Assembly (NCBI RefSeq): GCF_027744825.2
Contig: NC_071342.1
Coordinates: forward strand, 8,389,501 to 8,453,500
Length of the DNA stretch: 64,000 bases
Direction: 5' to 3'
From: Synchiropus splendidus
Taxonomy: Eukaryota > Chordata > Actinopteri > Syngnathiformes > Callionymidae
The position numbers were made by a program, and so were the translations under genes. Every line of letters starts with the position of its first letter. Position 1 is the stretch's first letter. The notes beneath the pieces are model-generated. The model was not told the origin of the DNA. It ran no database searches and was given only the letters and a program-made list of their open reading frames with translations. Below, piece by piece: positions 23,690 to 38,035 of the stretch.

Positions 23690-24060
23690 GCCTCCAGAAA
23701 AATGATCTCTTTTTAAAGATCGAATCTCATGTATTTAAAAAACGGGGTGGAAACATCAAAACAAATTGATAACACACCACGCATCATGGAGGTGGTCATG
23801 AACAGTTTTCAGCATGTATTCCACTGGCAAAATCTGCAGTCCTTTGCTCGTGGAACTCAAGTCGCTCATTCCGGCACGATTAAAAACTGGCGTTTTTATC
23901 GTCAACAATTCAGTAAATGTCAAATCTTTCCTGCCTGCTTCATTGTTTCTCTCTCACTTCTTGACTGGCAGCGCTCCATTCCATTTGTGCTGGGGGGAAT
24001 TGGGAGGCTTTCTCTGCCAGTTTCAAAAATGTCTGTTGGAAACCCAGAATAGATTTTCTT
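23690..24060 (+). repeat. unclassified interspersed repeat, copy 1 of 3
   Basis: It shares an ordered series of blocks with 54708-55075: AAAATGATC, CATCAAAACAAA, CATGGAGGTG, CAATTCAGTAAATGT, TTGTTTCTCTCTCACTTCTT then GACTGGC, and CAGTTTCAAAAA then GAAACCC. A shorter inverted match lies at 28530-28680. No protein motif or clean terminal repeats are visible. It may be a SINE or an internal deletion derivative of a DNA transposon. Confidence 0.7.
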
Positions 24061-27000
24061 TGAACATAACTTAATACCGGTGAGTTGAAAAGAATGAAAT
24101 ACCATAAGAGTCGATTAAGAGCTGTATGTAAATTCACAAACAAGGATTTCCAATCATCCATATGCTTTTTTTTAAATTTTCCTTCACAACTAATGGCTAC
24201 TGACTGTTATGGTCTTTAACAATCAGAGTGTACTGTGGTCACCATCACTTTTCCCACCACACAATATTAGGGATGCTCACCAATCCCATGGATTAACAAT
24301 GGATTTGTAATCAAAATGATGAGACCTTCTGTGTACATGATGTGAAAACATGAACCATTAAATCATTTTAATTCGGTCACGTTTTTATATGCCACTTCAA
24401 GGAGAAAAACCTTGCAGAATGCAGCAACTATTATGTCAAAGGGACAACTGAAAAACATTTAATTTGATATGAGATGTCGCACTTTGGTGATGTTTGTTTT
24501 CGAAAAAAGTTATTTTTGTCCAGAAGATATATTTCGTTTTGTACAAAGCAAGTTGTGAAGTCAGACGTTGACTTGTTGTGTCTGGAGAGGAATGGGCTGG
24601 GGGTGGGGTTACGGGCTGGGGGCGTGGCTTTGGATAGCTAAAAGCCAGCCCACAAATATTGCTGTCAAGGGTCGCAATTCCGACGCGACCATGATTGAAA
24701 TGCAGAACAGACGGAACTAAAAAGCGAAACTCTCCAATGGGGCGAGTCGCCACCCCAACACTATACGGAGCGGACTTAAGCTAACATGGCTGACTGAGAC
24801 CCATCTTTCTAGGCTATTTTTGACACTCTCCATCCCGACCCTGTGGAACATATCAGCAGTTACTGTTTCAATTGGCTGAACAACTCAATGTTCCCCAACT
24901 TCACCTCTCAGACTCCGCCCACGTGAGGAGCTCCCGAACAAAACGAGTGCTCACTACACTATCAGCATGAAAACTAGTCAAGGGACATAATAATAAAAAA
25001 GATTATTATTATTTTACTTATTTTATCATGATTTTTAATTTAGCATATACATTTATTTACATATTTTGTGTGACATTCATCAAAGCAACTATAGAGAGCG
25101 CCAAAAACAGTGTCATCCACGACCCTGATGAGAGCAAAAGAAACACTGATGATTCGTCTTTATCTTTGCCATGACTCATGAGTCCTCTGACAGAAGAGAG
25201 CAGCACAAGCAGTAAAGCACTGCAGGAAGCAGAGGTCCCAGCAGAGCAGAAATGGCAGATATCATTTCATTATCTGCTTGCTATTTTTTCCCCAAGATGA
25301 CCTTTACCTACATTTCATGGGAATTGAACTGACATTGTAGGAACAAAAAGCCAGCAATAGCCAGCTTGAGCGTGCATGGTATATTTCAGTGCCCTCGTGT
25401 CTCTTGCGCTTCAGCTCCCACCAGCCTTTCAGGGTCTAACTGTGAAGGACGAGCATGTTTTGACTGGTTGACTTCCATATCGACTAGCTACTGTTGTACA
25501 TTGACAGCATTTTCCCCTCCCCAGGCAGAAAAATGCAAAGGTTCCGTGGACGATTATTGAATTTGCGACTTGAAGACCAAGCCGATGATGCATGGGATAG
25601 ATAATGAGTTGACTTTATGTTCCTCAGCCGTTGATCTCACAGCAGATTCTAAAGGTCAATCTCATGTCCTGGCTTTTGTATAATAGCCCAGTAAGTGGGG
25701 ACAGAGGTGCGAAATACAGAAACTGTGGAGCAGCATGTTCAGCAAGTGAGAGCCCTTAGTGGATTTTCTTTCAGCTGGACAGCAATAGAACATGCTTGGA
25801 CTCAAATTGATAACAAAACAGAAATGCATGTGTTTTCAGTGAGGTGGAGGAAAGGAGGATCTGCTCAAACATTTCCTTCACATGGACTCATGTGACGGAT
25901 GTTGACCAGATCAGCTGACCTGGTTGCAGACAGAACAGGACTGTCTGAGCTCATGCGACGCATCACTAACCCCTTCCACCTATTCTTCTCATGAGGCTCA
26001 AATGAACAAATGCACACATCAAAGATATTAGGAAAACCTCACCTAACTACTGTATGTCCAAATATGGCCGACTTGGGATGCTTTTTGACCCAACATAAAT
26101 CCATCAGTTATTTCTGAGCCACTGGTGTGATCAGCTTCATTGACTTTTCACTGACCTACTCAGATTTAATCTTCCTTTGACCGCCGCCCCCCCAAAAACG
26201 TGCTTACATTTTTTAAAAGATAACCATCAATATGCTTTTCTGTTGGCCAATTCATTTTCAAAAGTGGCACTGACCTCAGAGGCCATCAATCCAGCTCTAC
26301 TAAAGTGGGAACCATTTTTGAGGACATTGAAATCCATGTCAAATGGGTGGCAGTGATCAATGTGCTTTCAACGTCATGCAGCTTTAACATGAACATCAAC
26401 CACTCTGTGGACCCCGCATGACCACTAACCCAGTAAAAAAATGTTCCCTTGGGGAGGGGCTTTCCACTATTCGACAAGCACAGATCTACACAGATGTGTG
26501 GATGTGTAAAAAAACTAAATGTTTTCAGTGCATAACATGTCCAATAGTTGCGTGTGGTTGTTGTGGTAACCAGTATTTAAACCGCAGAATGAAGTGCAGT
26601 AAACCTTGAAGTAGAGTAACGTATGACACTCACGGGTGAGGGATCCTGTTTTCATTTAGTTTTGGCAGAAAAACTAGATAAACACCTGACTCTCCATTGC
26701 CATAAATCGGTTCACAGTCAGGAGAATATGAAACAAGGTCCCATTTGGGCTTATAAAGCATTTAACAAAAATCCACCAAAGCTAAGAAGCTAAGAACATA
26801 CCTGTGCTTAAAAAAGATTAGCCACAGTCCCTGTTGGTTGGTAGCAAACACGGTTTGATGCATCGCTCGCCACAAGGCAGTGAGGATCAACCAGTCATTA
26901 TGATTTATTCAAATTCAAACCACACACTATAAAAGGTCCTTGGTGCCAGGGAGCAGACGAAGGGCGAACGGGTGTACTGTACCGAAACACCTCGGCACCT

Positions 27001-27257
27001 ATCGCAAAATGGAGATATTTTCTGTGACGAGGGATGATCTGCACGTGAAAATAAGCGCCGGTGAGATGGCACAGATGATACCTTAAAGGCATAAACCAAT
27101 AGTGAAGCCCGTTAGAGACCAAAGACCATTTTTCCCAACAACCTTACAAATTCTTATTCGTCTTATCATTATTATTATTACTACTATTAAAAAAATGGCT
27201 CAAGTACTTTGCAGTATTTTGATCCCCAAGCTCTCATAGATGCTTATTCCCTTCACA
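24061..27257. other. non-coding stretch
   Basis: No supported gene. A GC-rich patch at 24590-24760 (GGGCTGGGGGCGTGGC and following) stands out against the AT-rich surroundings and may be a repeat. T/A-rich DNA lies near 24990-25080. Confidence 0.35.
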
Positions 27258-27345
27258 GGGTTACAGGGGGTAAGAATTCACAATGGCTCCACAGGGGCGG
27301 GGGACACCCTGGACAGGTCCCCAGTCCATCACAGTGGCAGCAGCA
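27258..27345 (+). repeat. 'gacaccctggacaggt' fish repeat
   Basis: It contains GGGTTACAGGGGGTAAG, then GGGGGACACCCTGGACAGGT, then CCCAGTCCATCACAG. This is the best-preserved copy in the window of a repeat tail very common in fish genomes. The upstream part is eroded. Confidence 0.65.
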
Positions 27346-28304
27346 AGAGAAATAGAAGCTATAAGCAAACAGTGAGGTGGGATTTTATTACATGCCGTGA
27401 TCCGGAACCAGGAATTTGAAGGTAAATCCACATCCGGGATCTGTCAGATTAATAGATTATATGCCTTGTTTGTCGATGGAACACATTAACTCTCTGCTTT
27501 CATGGCTTAAACATCGATGTGCTTCCGCTGTCCAGCTAATCTAAACAGCAGGCATGATTGAAATTCCTCATTTAGCTGTGCCTTCAATGACTGCCTCGCT
27601 CAGGTGGAGGAAAAAAGTGATCTCATTTGCTCACACAAAATAGCATTCCCGTTTATTTCGCCACAAATGCGACTCTCAGTCTCCCGATTCATGTCTGATT
27701 TGAAATCCCAGGGAAGTTTGGGCAAGTCGTTGATTCTGAAACCGCAGGCAAAGAAGTAGTACTCTTGATCCAGGATCAATTTTGCATCCAGATCAAAGTG
27801 GGTGTCGCTGCTGTTGTCACAACCTCAAAAAACAGGCTGCCTTTATATGGAAATATGGGACTTTCTTTTTCTTTCTGTCACACTGCCAAAATGACTGTAG
27901 CAAGGGATCACGTCCCGTGCAGGATCCTCAGTGTTTCATTGAACGGTAAAATGTCTACCTCACATGCAGTGACTGAGAAATGAGAAGACTACGTAGGGCA
28001 GAGGCTGCCAACAGTCGGAAAATTCTGAGCTTACGATTCGTAATGAAACAAACAAAAAAAACCTCGGTATGAAGTGTAAACTTTTCAAGTCCCACACCGG
28101 GGGCCATGAGGCACTTTTAAAAGAGCGGCCTTCACATTTTCTCAAACTACTCAACTCTCTCTGGCACTTAAACAAGCAGACCTGTTTTTATTAAATACTC
28201 GTTCATTCCACTGTCCTGGATTGATGTTTATTCTTCTGTCCTGTGTTGATTCATGTGCATGTCTTTGGTATAAGCTTTCCTAAAATGAACGCATCAGCTG
28301 TACA

Positions 28305-28325
28305 AAAAATAAATAAATAAATAAA
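28305..28325 (+). repeat. (AAAT)n microsatellite
   Basis: Five AAAT units in tandem. Confidence 0.85.
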
Positions 28326-28529
28326 ATCAGAGCCATTTCCAACAGGCAGTTGAAAGTTTTAGTTTTAAGTTGGATTAAAACAAAAGGATGGTCCGGAGCC
28401 AATGAAGGGACGTGACTTACGTTGTATTTTTTGCTAGTTCCATGCTCACGTGAATGTTTAAAGAAAAGAGAAATGAAACCATCAAAGAATTCCAGGGATC
28501 CGTACCTGCCCCCATCCCTCCCAAAGACA

Positions 28530-28680
28530 AAAAAAAACCAAAGAAAAAGATTGCAACCAATCAAGAAGCGATAAAGAAGCAATGATGCAGAGGGAAATGT
28601 TTTGACTATTACTGAATGGGTGACAATAAAAATTTGTCCGGGAGTCAACAGAGACACTAGTGAACCCAGACACACTGAAT
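28530..28680 (-). repeat. unclassified interspersed repeat, copy 2 of 3 (inverted)
   Basis: On the minus strand it reads TTTTTATTGTCACCCATTCA, then GTCAAAACATTTCC, then CTGCATCATTGCTTCTTTAT and CGCTTCTTGATTGG. This matches the central blocks of copies 1 and 3 in the same order. The outer parts are too diverged to delimit. Confidence 0.6.
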
Positions 28681-31600
28681 TACATAACCAATCTTTTTTT
28701 TTTGCCACCGTCAAGATGTTGTTTTTAAGTCAATATTGTTTCAAAAGGACCATTATGATTCAAGTTAAAGTGCAGGAGCGCACCTCCACAGTCAAACAAA
28801 TGTCCCTTTTACACGTTTGGACAGACTATTGACACAGCCATTATTCCTACATTATAGATTTGCTCAACCCACGTTGGCTACCAACCTGTGCCAACACCTA
28901 CAGGGGTCATTAACTCTTCGTTGCCCTGGTAACCACTAAAAGCACTTTCGGTTAAATAACGTTATTACATGGTGTAACTCCTTCTTTTGTGGTGTGAGAA
29001 ACTCCTTTCCTATTGACAAAGCAATCAGTGGTTATGAGGCACAGTTCTCCATTCATCACAGGCTGTGGGCGGATATGTGTCGTCGGAGACCAGACTGCAC
29101 TGCCTTTATCAGACTTCTGAACCGAGCCGCTGTGTCGGTACAAAACACCATCAGCAGCTTCCTTTATGTTAGTTGAGTCTGAGCTGAATATATGGATGAA
29201 AGCAGGTGGACAGGTTGGTGGACAATGACAGAAAAGTGGGGCGGTGTGAAGCACAATTGCTGTTCGGAATGTTTCACCTCCTCCTCAGCTAATTCTATTT
29301 CAGTCTTCCTGTCACCTTGGTGTACGTGTAATGAGGAATGCAGGCATAAGAGCATCCAAAACAGCGACTTATCAGAGTGTGGGCTTCATCGATGTACGCG
29401 AGGGAACACGGTGTGCATGTGCAGCACATTGGATTTATAAATAGCTTCAAAGCAGCTTAGAAAATAACGCTTAATAATATATGACCGCAATCTGGGCCGC
29501 TGATGGAAAGCAGTTTGGGACTGTGCGGCCAGGTGTTGCTACTCTGTCGCCGCACATGCTGCGTTCAAGGACGCCATCGCAGTTTAACCTGAGCTCATTG
29601 GGAAACTGCACTGGATGCCTGTGAGCATCTGTCACAGAAAGCCATGTGAAGATGGGCATGAAAATACTAAAGCAAAGAAGCTCAATACACAATTTCATCA
29701 TCTCACTTTCAGGTCGAACTGGGGGCGCGGAAATATGAAATATAATTTCTCCACAAAAAGAACAAGCTGTGCACCACATGGTTTGGTCTTCTGCCAGTCA
29801 AGTTTTAAACCACGGTGTCCTTTTAGGATCCCAAACCGGGGGATGATCACGAATCACAAACTCTCTCCTGAGGTGAGAGGAGAGGAGAAAACACGCGAGG
29901 AAAAACAGCCTTGAACAAATCAGGCGTCAGCTGAAACAAGCAGCACCAGAGTGACAGTCAACTGATTTACACTCTTCAGACACCTGATGGGTTAAACTAT
30001 GGGTGCTTGACTGGTTGGAACAAGAAGCTGCACCACGCCAGCCCCTAGCGGACTGAGTTGAAAGACCCCTAGTTTAGATGCTCATGTGCCTTTGTTCTTT
30101 TCTTATACTTACAACAGCATTGACGACCAGTAAATAATAACAGGTGGATATTTGATCTCAAGTTTACTAGATTTGTGATGACTGCGCCAGCCCAATCGTA
30201 TCTTCATGTTACAAAGCACGACTCTCCACTGAATAAAAAGAGAAAGATATAAGCTTATTATATCGCAAGTGAAAGAGTAAACTGAACTGTAATGATGCAG
30301 TTATGACCACAGAAGTATAGGGGAGAGAGAAGAAGACAGGCTGGATGACTTCACTGAAGAGTGAAATGGAGCTGCACAGCAGGAGAGATGAGCTAAGAGA
30401 GGGTATTATTTTAGCTAAGGAATGCCGTATATAATAAAAACAGCGCAAGATATGTTCTTCTGATGCAACTTCACGGATCGATAAAGGGAGGCAACTTATC
30501 AAAAGCATCTGACATGGCTTGATTTTATCCCTCAACTGTTTCCTCCTATTGGAGAGAATAAAGCAAACAACCCGATAACTTCTGTAATGTTTATCTTAGA
30601 GGCAATTTATCCTTCGCTCAAAAGCATTTAACCATCAGCCCAGCAGCATGTAGTAAACATGGCCATCATCATGAGAGCACAGAAGTGTTGCATTTAAAGA
30701 CAGTTATCCAGGGTTTTTTTGGTTTTTGTATTTTTCCCACCAGCGTCCCTTTGAGAATATTGAAACAACTCCATCTGAGCTCCTAGACTGGTGAGTGATT
30801 GACACCTCTGCTTGTCTGAAGGACTTGAGAAGTTGATGTTTCTGCTGACAGCTTGCAATTTGGGATTTCTGGCTTGGCGAGGAATAAGTGTTGAAGTAGA
30901 AAGTCCACAACTAGTTAGGAGGCCACGTGGCAGTATACTTGGTTTCTATTGCAGAGCAGATGGACTCATACAGCTTTCTTCTCAGCACGATCTTCTCCTC
31001 TGCCTCCCCTCTCTGCTGATGCGCTGCTCCACTGTCTTCACAGATATAAGAACCTCATAACCACAACCTTAACAACGGCCACAACTCAGAGAGAAGAGTT
31101 TCTCATCACTCACAGCTTTCTGACAGGATTTTTTCTGTCTGTAATTTGGAGGTCAAATATATCGACAGAGTAACTGTCCAAAACAACTCCAGAGGAATCG
31201 CAGAGAAACTTCACAAAACACCAAGCAGATGAATGATTGAAAAAAAATAACTGAAGCTTAATATTATAACTGCAACCTGATTCCAACAAGCAGGACAGAC
31301 AGAGCTCAGACCTCAGGAAAGGTTTGCCTGAGCGACTCTTGAAGGAAAACATTCATTTTCAGTGCTTCTGATTACACTGCAAAAGCCAACAAAGTCCAAA
31401 GTCAGTGACACTGAAGGCTCAAAAAACAGGTCAAAAAACAGCGATCATAATGAGCATAATATATTTGTGAAACAGCTAGTGGTGGAAAAATAAATTCACA
31501 TGAAATTAAATATATTAAGTGACTCAGCAATGTCATCTGAAAATCCCCAAATGAGGGTTTGAACTTTGGTTGATAATTACGCCGATAATTAGAACAAACA

Positions 31601-34566
31601 ATTTGAGCGACATCAGGCCTCAAACTGTCAGAAGGTCCCTGCGGAGTCTGCTAATCCAAAGCCTTTGCACGGGTAATAACTGCCTTTAGATGCACATCAT
31701 TGTTGTAGTTATTGGGGGTGAGTATCGCAGCAAAAGGCCACTGCGATGTTGCTGACAAGGTTGGACAGCAGACAGAAGTCTGGAAGGCTGGCATGTAGGA
31801 TGGAGGCTGCTTTAGATGACAGAACAAGAAGAAGAAACAAATAATGCCGGATTTCTTTTCTCAAATGTGAGGGAGTCAGGAAGGACTACACTAAGCAACA
31901 GGTATCTCCTTTTGTTTGAGTGATATTTCATTTCAACCACTCAGACAGGCTAATGGAAAGGATCACTAGACCTAGTTTTTGAAGAATAAAATGGGCCATT
32001 TGGCCCAAAATGACTGTTGTAGAAGGGGAAGCTAGTAAAGACACCAGGTCAGATCAAGCCAACGTCAGCTCTGTCACCCTCCACTCCTCAGCCCCAGCAG
32101 AGTTCCTTTGAGCAGGACTCCGTCACAGCTGACAGAGCGCCTCACAACTGACCTCACATCTCCTCATCACCCACAGACGGACGAGGGAGAAGTCAATGGT
32201 CCCTCCCAGCTCCTCTCAGGGAACCGTGGCCTGTGATTTTATCCTCAGAACCAATCTCAGACATCTTTTGTCCTCTTTTATCTGCAATGAGGAAAAACGT
32301 GATTGCTGGGTCTCCAGTATCGCTCGCTCGATTCTTCCTAAGAAACGGCAGCGAATGATCTGCTCATCGTGAGGAAGTTAATAATGCGCAGTCTCCTGAA
32401 ACAGATCCACAAGGCTGACGGAGTTGGTGCAGGTGATTTGGAGGAGGAGGCAGTCGTATTGTGCCTCAAAGAGAACACGTTTATTCAGTCAGCCAAGTGT
32501 TTTCCAAGAGCTTCAGAATGAGAAACCTCTTTAATCGCAGGGCAGCCACTATCCAAAGAACATAAAGAAAACGAAACTCTCACAGACGTGAAAAACAAAA
32601 CCACATTTTGAACGTGCAACAGTACCGCTTGCTTTTCCGCCAATCTTTAATGACTTTGTTCAATGAAAGATGGATAAGATACTTTTGAAAGAAGCTTTTT
32701 AATATGTGTGGATGAATGAATGCTTATTTCCATCTTCTCTGCTCAAGGGATATTTGGCCCTATAGTTGGCGCAATACGGGCATTTAAAGTGAACAATAAC
32801 TAAGGGAAAGGTCAATAGCCTTGCCCTTTTAGATGTTGGCTTTGTGATAGCAATATGTGGCATCATACAACATTCATGATGTAGTGTTTCAGAGTCGCAC
32901 CAAAAGCAAGGCTTTTCTCTGCGTAGGGAGTCACACTTTATTACTCATCGAAAAAAAAAAGAAAAGAAAAGAAAACTGGCAGACATTTTTCCAGAACTGG
33001 GGGGAAATCTCCTTTCAGAGTTCATGACCAAAAAAGGTTTTTGAATCAAGCAGATTCAGACTGAAGTGATGCGCCGAAACATATGGCGAGTGGTTTTTGA
33101 TGTTGCTGAGCTTCAATGATAAATGGACACAGAAGACTAAAGAGAGCTTCATTTCCTTTTTTTTAATCGTGACTGATCAATCGACTTCTGTGTGTTGCTC
33201 TGTCAATAATTTGCTGACGAATGGAATTTTTAACTAAGCAGTCCAAGAGAGGTTGAGCTTTCCACTGGATTCCCTCAAAGCTGAGTCTTTTCACCATTTG
33301 TTCCGCACACAATCCAGTGCCACAGCAGCCACGAATCATACTCATACAGACAAATGAGTCAATGATAGTGAGTCTCCTGCAGGGTGGGAACTATTGCCCA
33401 GTTTACCCTGAATTCATCAGCAGATGTGGCAGGAGTTTTTCACAGATTAATGTCTGTGAAACTAGACGCATTGATTCTCGGTGGAAGTCTCTCCCCTCTG
33501 CACCAAAGAGCGTCAGATGAAGCAGAGCAGCAATAAAACCATATCTGGGTTGCCAACACAGACACAACGCCAACGCACACGCCTTCTGCAAAACAACTCA
33601 GACACATAAACAAAACCTTTCGACGACGCCTCTGAATGTGTGGTGTGAGAAAGAAATTTCAATTCATGTTTCAAGCTTGATATTCACTCTCAAACTTGAG
33701 ATGAATGAATAAAGTTGATGCTGTTTGTTCACTGACATCAGCAGGTCAAGATGAGACACTGAACGGAGATGCTAAATAACTATATTTTGCAATATGAATT
33801 TCCTCCTCTGATTCAGAAAAGTCTCATATCACGGACGGAAAAGGCGCAGCATTTAAAAGAGAAACTTCAGCTATTGTGAACTGTTTGGAGTGTAGAGAGT
33901 GAAAGGCTCTCACCACACTTGCACCTTTTCTGATGCAAGCTCCTCCGTTTCCTTTGGCTTAAACCTAAATCCTTGGGAACCGGCACGCCGCAGAGCAAGA
34001 CGGAAAATGTCAAGGTTTTCTGCACAGCGTGTAGTCAAACTGGTTTTTTTTTTCACACCCTGTTTCAAAAATGCAAAAGAATGCCCTCTTCTCTCAGAGG
34101 TTGTTAGTGTTGCCCATTATTTCTGCTAGTTACCTGGGTCTCTCCAGCCCCTTGTGTCTTTGTCTGTCCTGACTTGGTCTCCTCTAGCTGTGAAGTTTGA
34201 GAACAGGGCGGCGCCTGCCTGCCAGATATCACGCTCGCCGATTCAGCCGCCGAGTCTGCCGGGATTTCTGACCTTGTCATTTGTTTTTTTCCGAACGAAT
34301 GCTGTTCTTAAAACACCCTTCACAGACAGCAGTTGCAGTGAACAGCGTCGTGCCCACGACCACAAAAAAAGATCTCTCCTCATTGTGAAGCATGTATCAC
34401 CAACAGTATAATTACAATCAGCATCATCGTTGCTCAACTTGAATAAATATTTAACTCTGATTGAGCACTTATAATTCCTCTTTGAAGAGACTGGGTTTCC
34501 ATTGGGTGTGAGGTTGTACATTCTCGCTTTCCAAAGCTTCCACACAGCACTCTGGTTTGCTCCTAA
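28681..34566. other. non-coding stretch
   Basis: None of the frames (29192-29440, 29615-29914, 30209-30535 and others) shows coding bias or domains. An A-rich (GAAAA)n-like run lies near 32949-32973. Confidence 0.4.
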
Positions 34567-34660
34567 TAGGGTTGTCACAATACTAATATTGGTATTGACA
34601 TCGATACCCAGGAAGACATTCGGACCTCAATACCAAATTCCATGTACCAAGTACTTATAA
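34567..34660 (+). mobile_element. hAT-like MITE end
   Basis: It starts TAGGGTTGTCACAATACTAA, continues TATTGGTATTGACATCGATA and then CCAGGAAGACATTCG. This is the start of a common fish non-autonomous hAT-like element with a CAGGGTTGTCACGATACC-type end. The other end was not found. Confidence 0.5.
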
Positions 34661-37600
34661 CAGTCATATGCCTGAAAAAAAACCAAACATATCAATTAGA
34701 TACACATTAAAAGAACACATTAAATCATCAGAAAATGGGGAAAAATAAAACAACACAATAGTAAGAGATTATGTTTTCAACATTTTTCAATAAAGGCAAA
34801 ATAAATAACCCAAATATAAGTTAAGAGTACATGATCCTCGCAGCAGTACTCACATTTTAAAGAAACCACATGTCCAAAAGGTCCTAGTCTGCTGAGGTAT
34901 TGGGTTTACTGAAAAACTGCCATTGAATGCCAGTCTGTATTGTAGCTCTCGAGGGCCAAATAAAATGAATTGGTGGACCACGGCCCCTGGGTTGGATGCA
35001 CTGGTAAGTGGTTACAGGTCATGAAGCCGAATAATCGCAAGCTTCAGAGTCTATGTCCAAGTCTTTCAATTCCTATCAAAGTGTGAAATCATTTCTTTTG
35101 CCGTCTTTTTTGGAATGAAAGTGAGTAAACTGAACCGCCGTCTCCTTCCAACACACACGCACACCAGGGACCTTCCTTCTCAAAAACAAAATTGGAATAG
35201 CTCTGCTGTTAAATGCATTTTGTCATCTGCGACCTGTGGTAAGTCTGTCAATGAGAGCCGCGGGACCTGCAGTCGACCTTCCCTTTTTGTTGAAATAACA
35301 ATTCTCAGGACATTTGTATTCATCGCTTCAAACCTGAACTGTGCAACACAACCTATCTAAGAAGCAAGCCGACTGAGAAACAAGGAAGCAAATGGGACAT
35401 TTATTGCAGTGATGATAGTAAACATTTTAAACTTTTAATTAGGTGAGTTTTGTCACCAGTAAGTTTCTGTGGGGATTTTGCATTTTAAAACACAGAAAAA
35501 CATCATAATCAAGTCAATTTCTATGACTCGTGTTGCACTGTCGAGCCCACGTGTGATGGAGAACGACCTTCTTGTGGGACAGAATAAAGACAATCGGGGT
35601 GATATGTTTAGTCCTCGGTCACGTGGGTTAATGTCAAATAACATTTAAGAACGGGATTTTTTGTCTGAATTATTTATGCAAGTCACACCTCAGTACAACT
35701 CGAATGACAAGTGCAACTTTAAAAACAAAATAATTCAATACAATTTTACATCAACACCCACTTTTGTGACATTTTTTTGCTGAACTTTTTAATGATTTAC
35801 TACAACAGATCAGCAAAAGTAAGGCCTTCTTTCCAGTAAAAGCAGTTTGGATCCCGAAAACAGTCGCATAACAGTTTATTAAACAGCATTTGGCATCGAC
35901 TTGAAAGCCACAGAGCACAAGTCCTGCGACAAAAAAACATGTCATGTGTTTGTGTTTCATGAAAATATCTTTGGAGGAAAAAAAAAAGACATGACATCAA
36001 GTTTCATCCAGGACTGCATCAAGATATTGTGGCATTGTTGACGGTGCTTGACTTTCATTAATGTGAGAACGATGCATGGTGCGTGCGGCACAGCCAGGAT
36101 CAGAGTTATTGAGAACCAGACTGTGAATATTTCATTTTAATGATGAGCTGCGCCTTCCAAATAAATCACTTCATATATTCTTTACACGTGGGCAGCCTGC
36201 CTTGTTTGATATCCATCAGCAAATAGATGATCATTTGAAAGTGCAGTAGAAGGAATAATTATCGAACACTTCAGCGCAAAAAAAGTCCTGATGAGACTCC
36301 GTAATGATGCAATTTGGGCGCAATTCAAATGAATCTTTTATCTGCCATGGGATAACCCGGGAGAGCAGAGCAGAGCCAGAGAGAAATTACTCAAATTACC
36401 TCTGGATTTCTGACATTAAAAAAGAGACCAGCAGGGATTCATCTCTAAATTGCCTGTGCTCTCCAACCAGCCCCAAAATCCAGAACTGCTGTTATTCTTC
36501 TGCGCAACGGCGGCATCGGCCGAGTAATTTTCTGCTGGAATAATAAATCACCTCTGCCCCTGAGACAGACAAACACCATGCGTGTGATGGATAGCTGAGC
36601 TGGTGAAATGTGAAAACAGTGTTTGTGAACAGACAATTCGCCGGCACGATCTCAGCCAGGGGCCAGGCATTCAGCCAACATCAAACTGGCTGTTATTCAG
36701 AGGCATAATCTTATACGCCATAGAGTGATTTAAAACAACGTTGCTCAGAGCAACTGCAATGATAGTAAACACAAGAAGAGACGTTGACTTTCTCTGCGTG
36801 ACACAAACACATTGTGGCCACAAATCTGTCTCACAACAGAACTTTTGCTGGATTTAACTGTCAGTCAAGAAGTTTGATTTTAACTGGTCAACTCTGGTGC
36901 CGAACATCTTGATCTGTGCTTCCCATAGGCACGAAAAGAGAAGTTGACCGATCACGATGTGAAGTGGATGTGAGGTCCGTCGGGGCTAGTGAGTAGCCGC
37001 GCTGCACAGGGGCCTGTCAGGGCCGACAAGGCACTGAACGTTTCACTTCCACTCCGAGTCAAATTGTCTGGAACTGCTCTGCGTGTCCATCATTTCCCTC
37101 TATGGTCTAATTACACTACGCTGCGCCTCCCTCCTCCTCTCCTCCTCCTCCTGCAGCAGACATTCACGGATGAGGAGTTCACTCTGGACATTACTGCAGT
37201 CTGCATCAGGACAAAACTACATCTTCCTGAGCGTTTCTACCTCTGTTGCAGCCACCAAACGTATCACAAGATCTTCCTGTAGAGTCCTCTGTTGGCTCCT
37301 TTTTAAAAGGTGCTTGAATTTCAACAAGACATTGCAGAGAAAAACATTGCATTTGTCGATGAGTCCCTCAGGCGCTGAACAAGATCGGAAACCTTCAAAA
37401 AAATATTGTCATAATCCAACAAACCATTGATGTTCTTGTCTTGTAAAGAGCTAATTTTCTCATGTATAGCTATAAAAACAACACATTTAAAGTGCTTTAT
37501 TTCATTAATGCATTTATAACTCAAAAAATGTTATACATTAAAAGACAAAATTATCTTAAATAATTCAGTTCTATTTTGTCTGTACAGTTACAAGCCGTGC

Positions 37601-37792
37601 CTGTACACTACTAAAAGTAACTACAGTAGATGTTAGATCAAGTGAAAGGGACAGTTCACCCCACTAGACCAGTTTAATTGTCAAAGATCATTAATATTAA
37701 CATTTGTTTTAGTTTTCAATAACAGAAATAAGAAAATAAATGGATAAAATGAGTGGATGCTGTAGACCCTGAATGGCTGCTACTACTATGAG
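34661..37792. other. non-coding stretch
   Basis: No supported gene or strong repeat. A-rich DNA occurs near 34730-34820. The frames at 36989-37282 and 37083-37430 overlap a TCC-rich patch and are not credible genes. Confidence 0.4.
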
Positions 37793-37813
37793 TACTACTA
37801 CTACTACTACTAC

Positions 37814-37843
<30 letters not shown>
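37793..37843 (+). repeat. (CTA)n-(TAA)n compound microsatellite
   Basis: About seven CTA units pass directly into about nine TAA units. Confidence 0.9.
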
Positions 37844-37844
<1 letters not shown>

Positions 37845-37870
37845 CAGGCCTGCTGAGACTTAATTAACTA

Positions 37871-37938
<68 letters not shown>

Positions 37939-37961
37939 TATATTTGTGAAAGTGAAAAAAA

Positions 37962-38032
<71 letters not shown>
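37871..38032. repeat. palindromic (TC)n(TA)n...(TA)n(GA)n microsatellite
   Basis: The left side is (TC) about 12 units, then (TA) about 18 units. The centre is a 25-30 base spacer that includes TTTGTGAAAGTGAAAAAAAA. The right side is (TA) about 16 units, then (GA) about 18 units. The right half is the reverse complement of the left, so the whole could form a long cruciform or hairpin. Confidence 0.92.
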
Positions 38033-38035
<3 letters not shown>

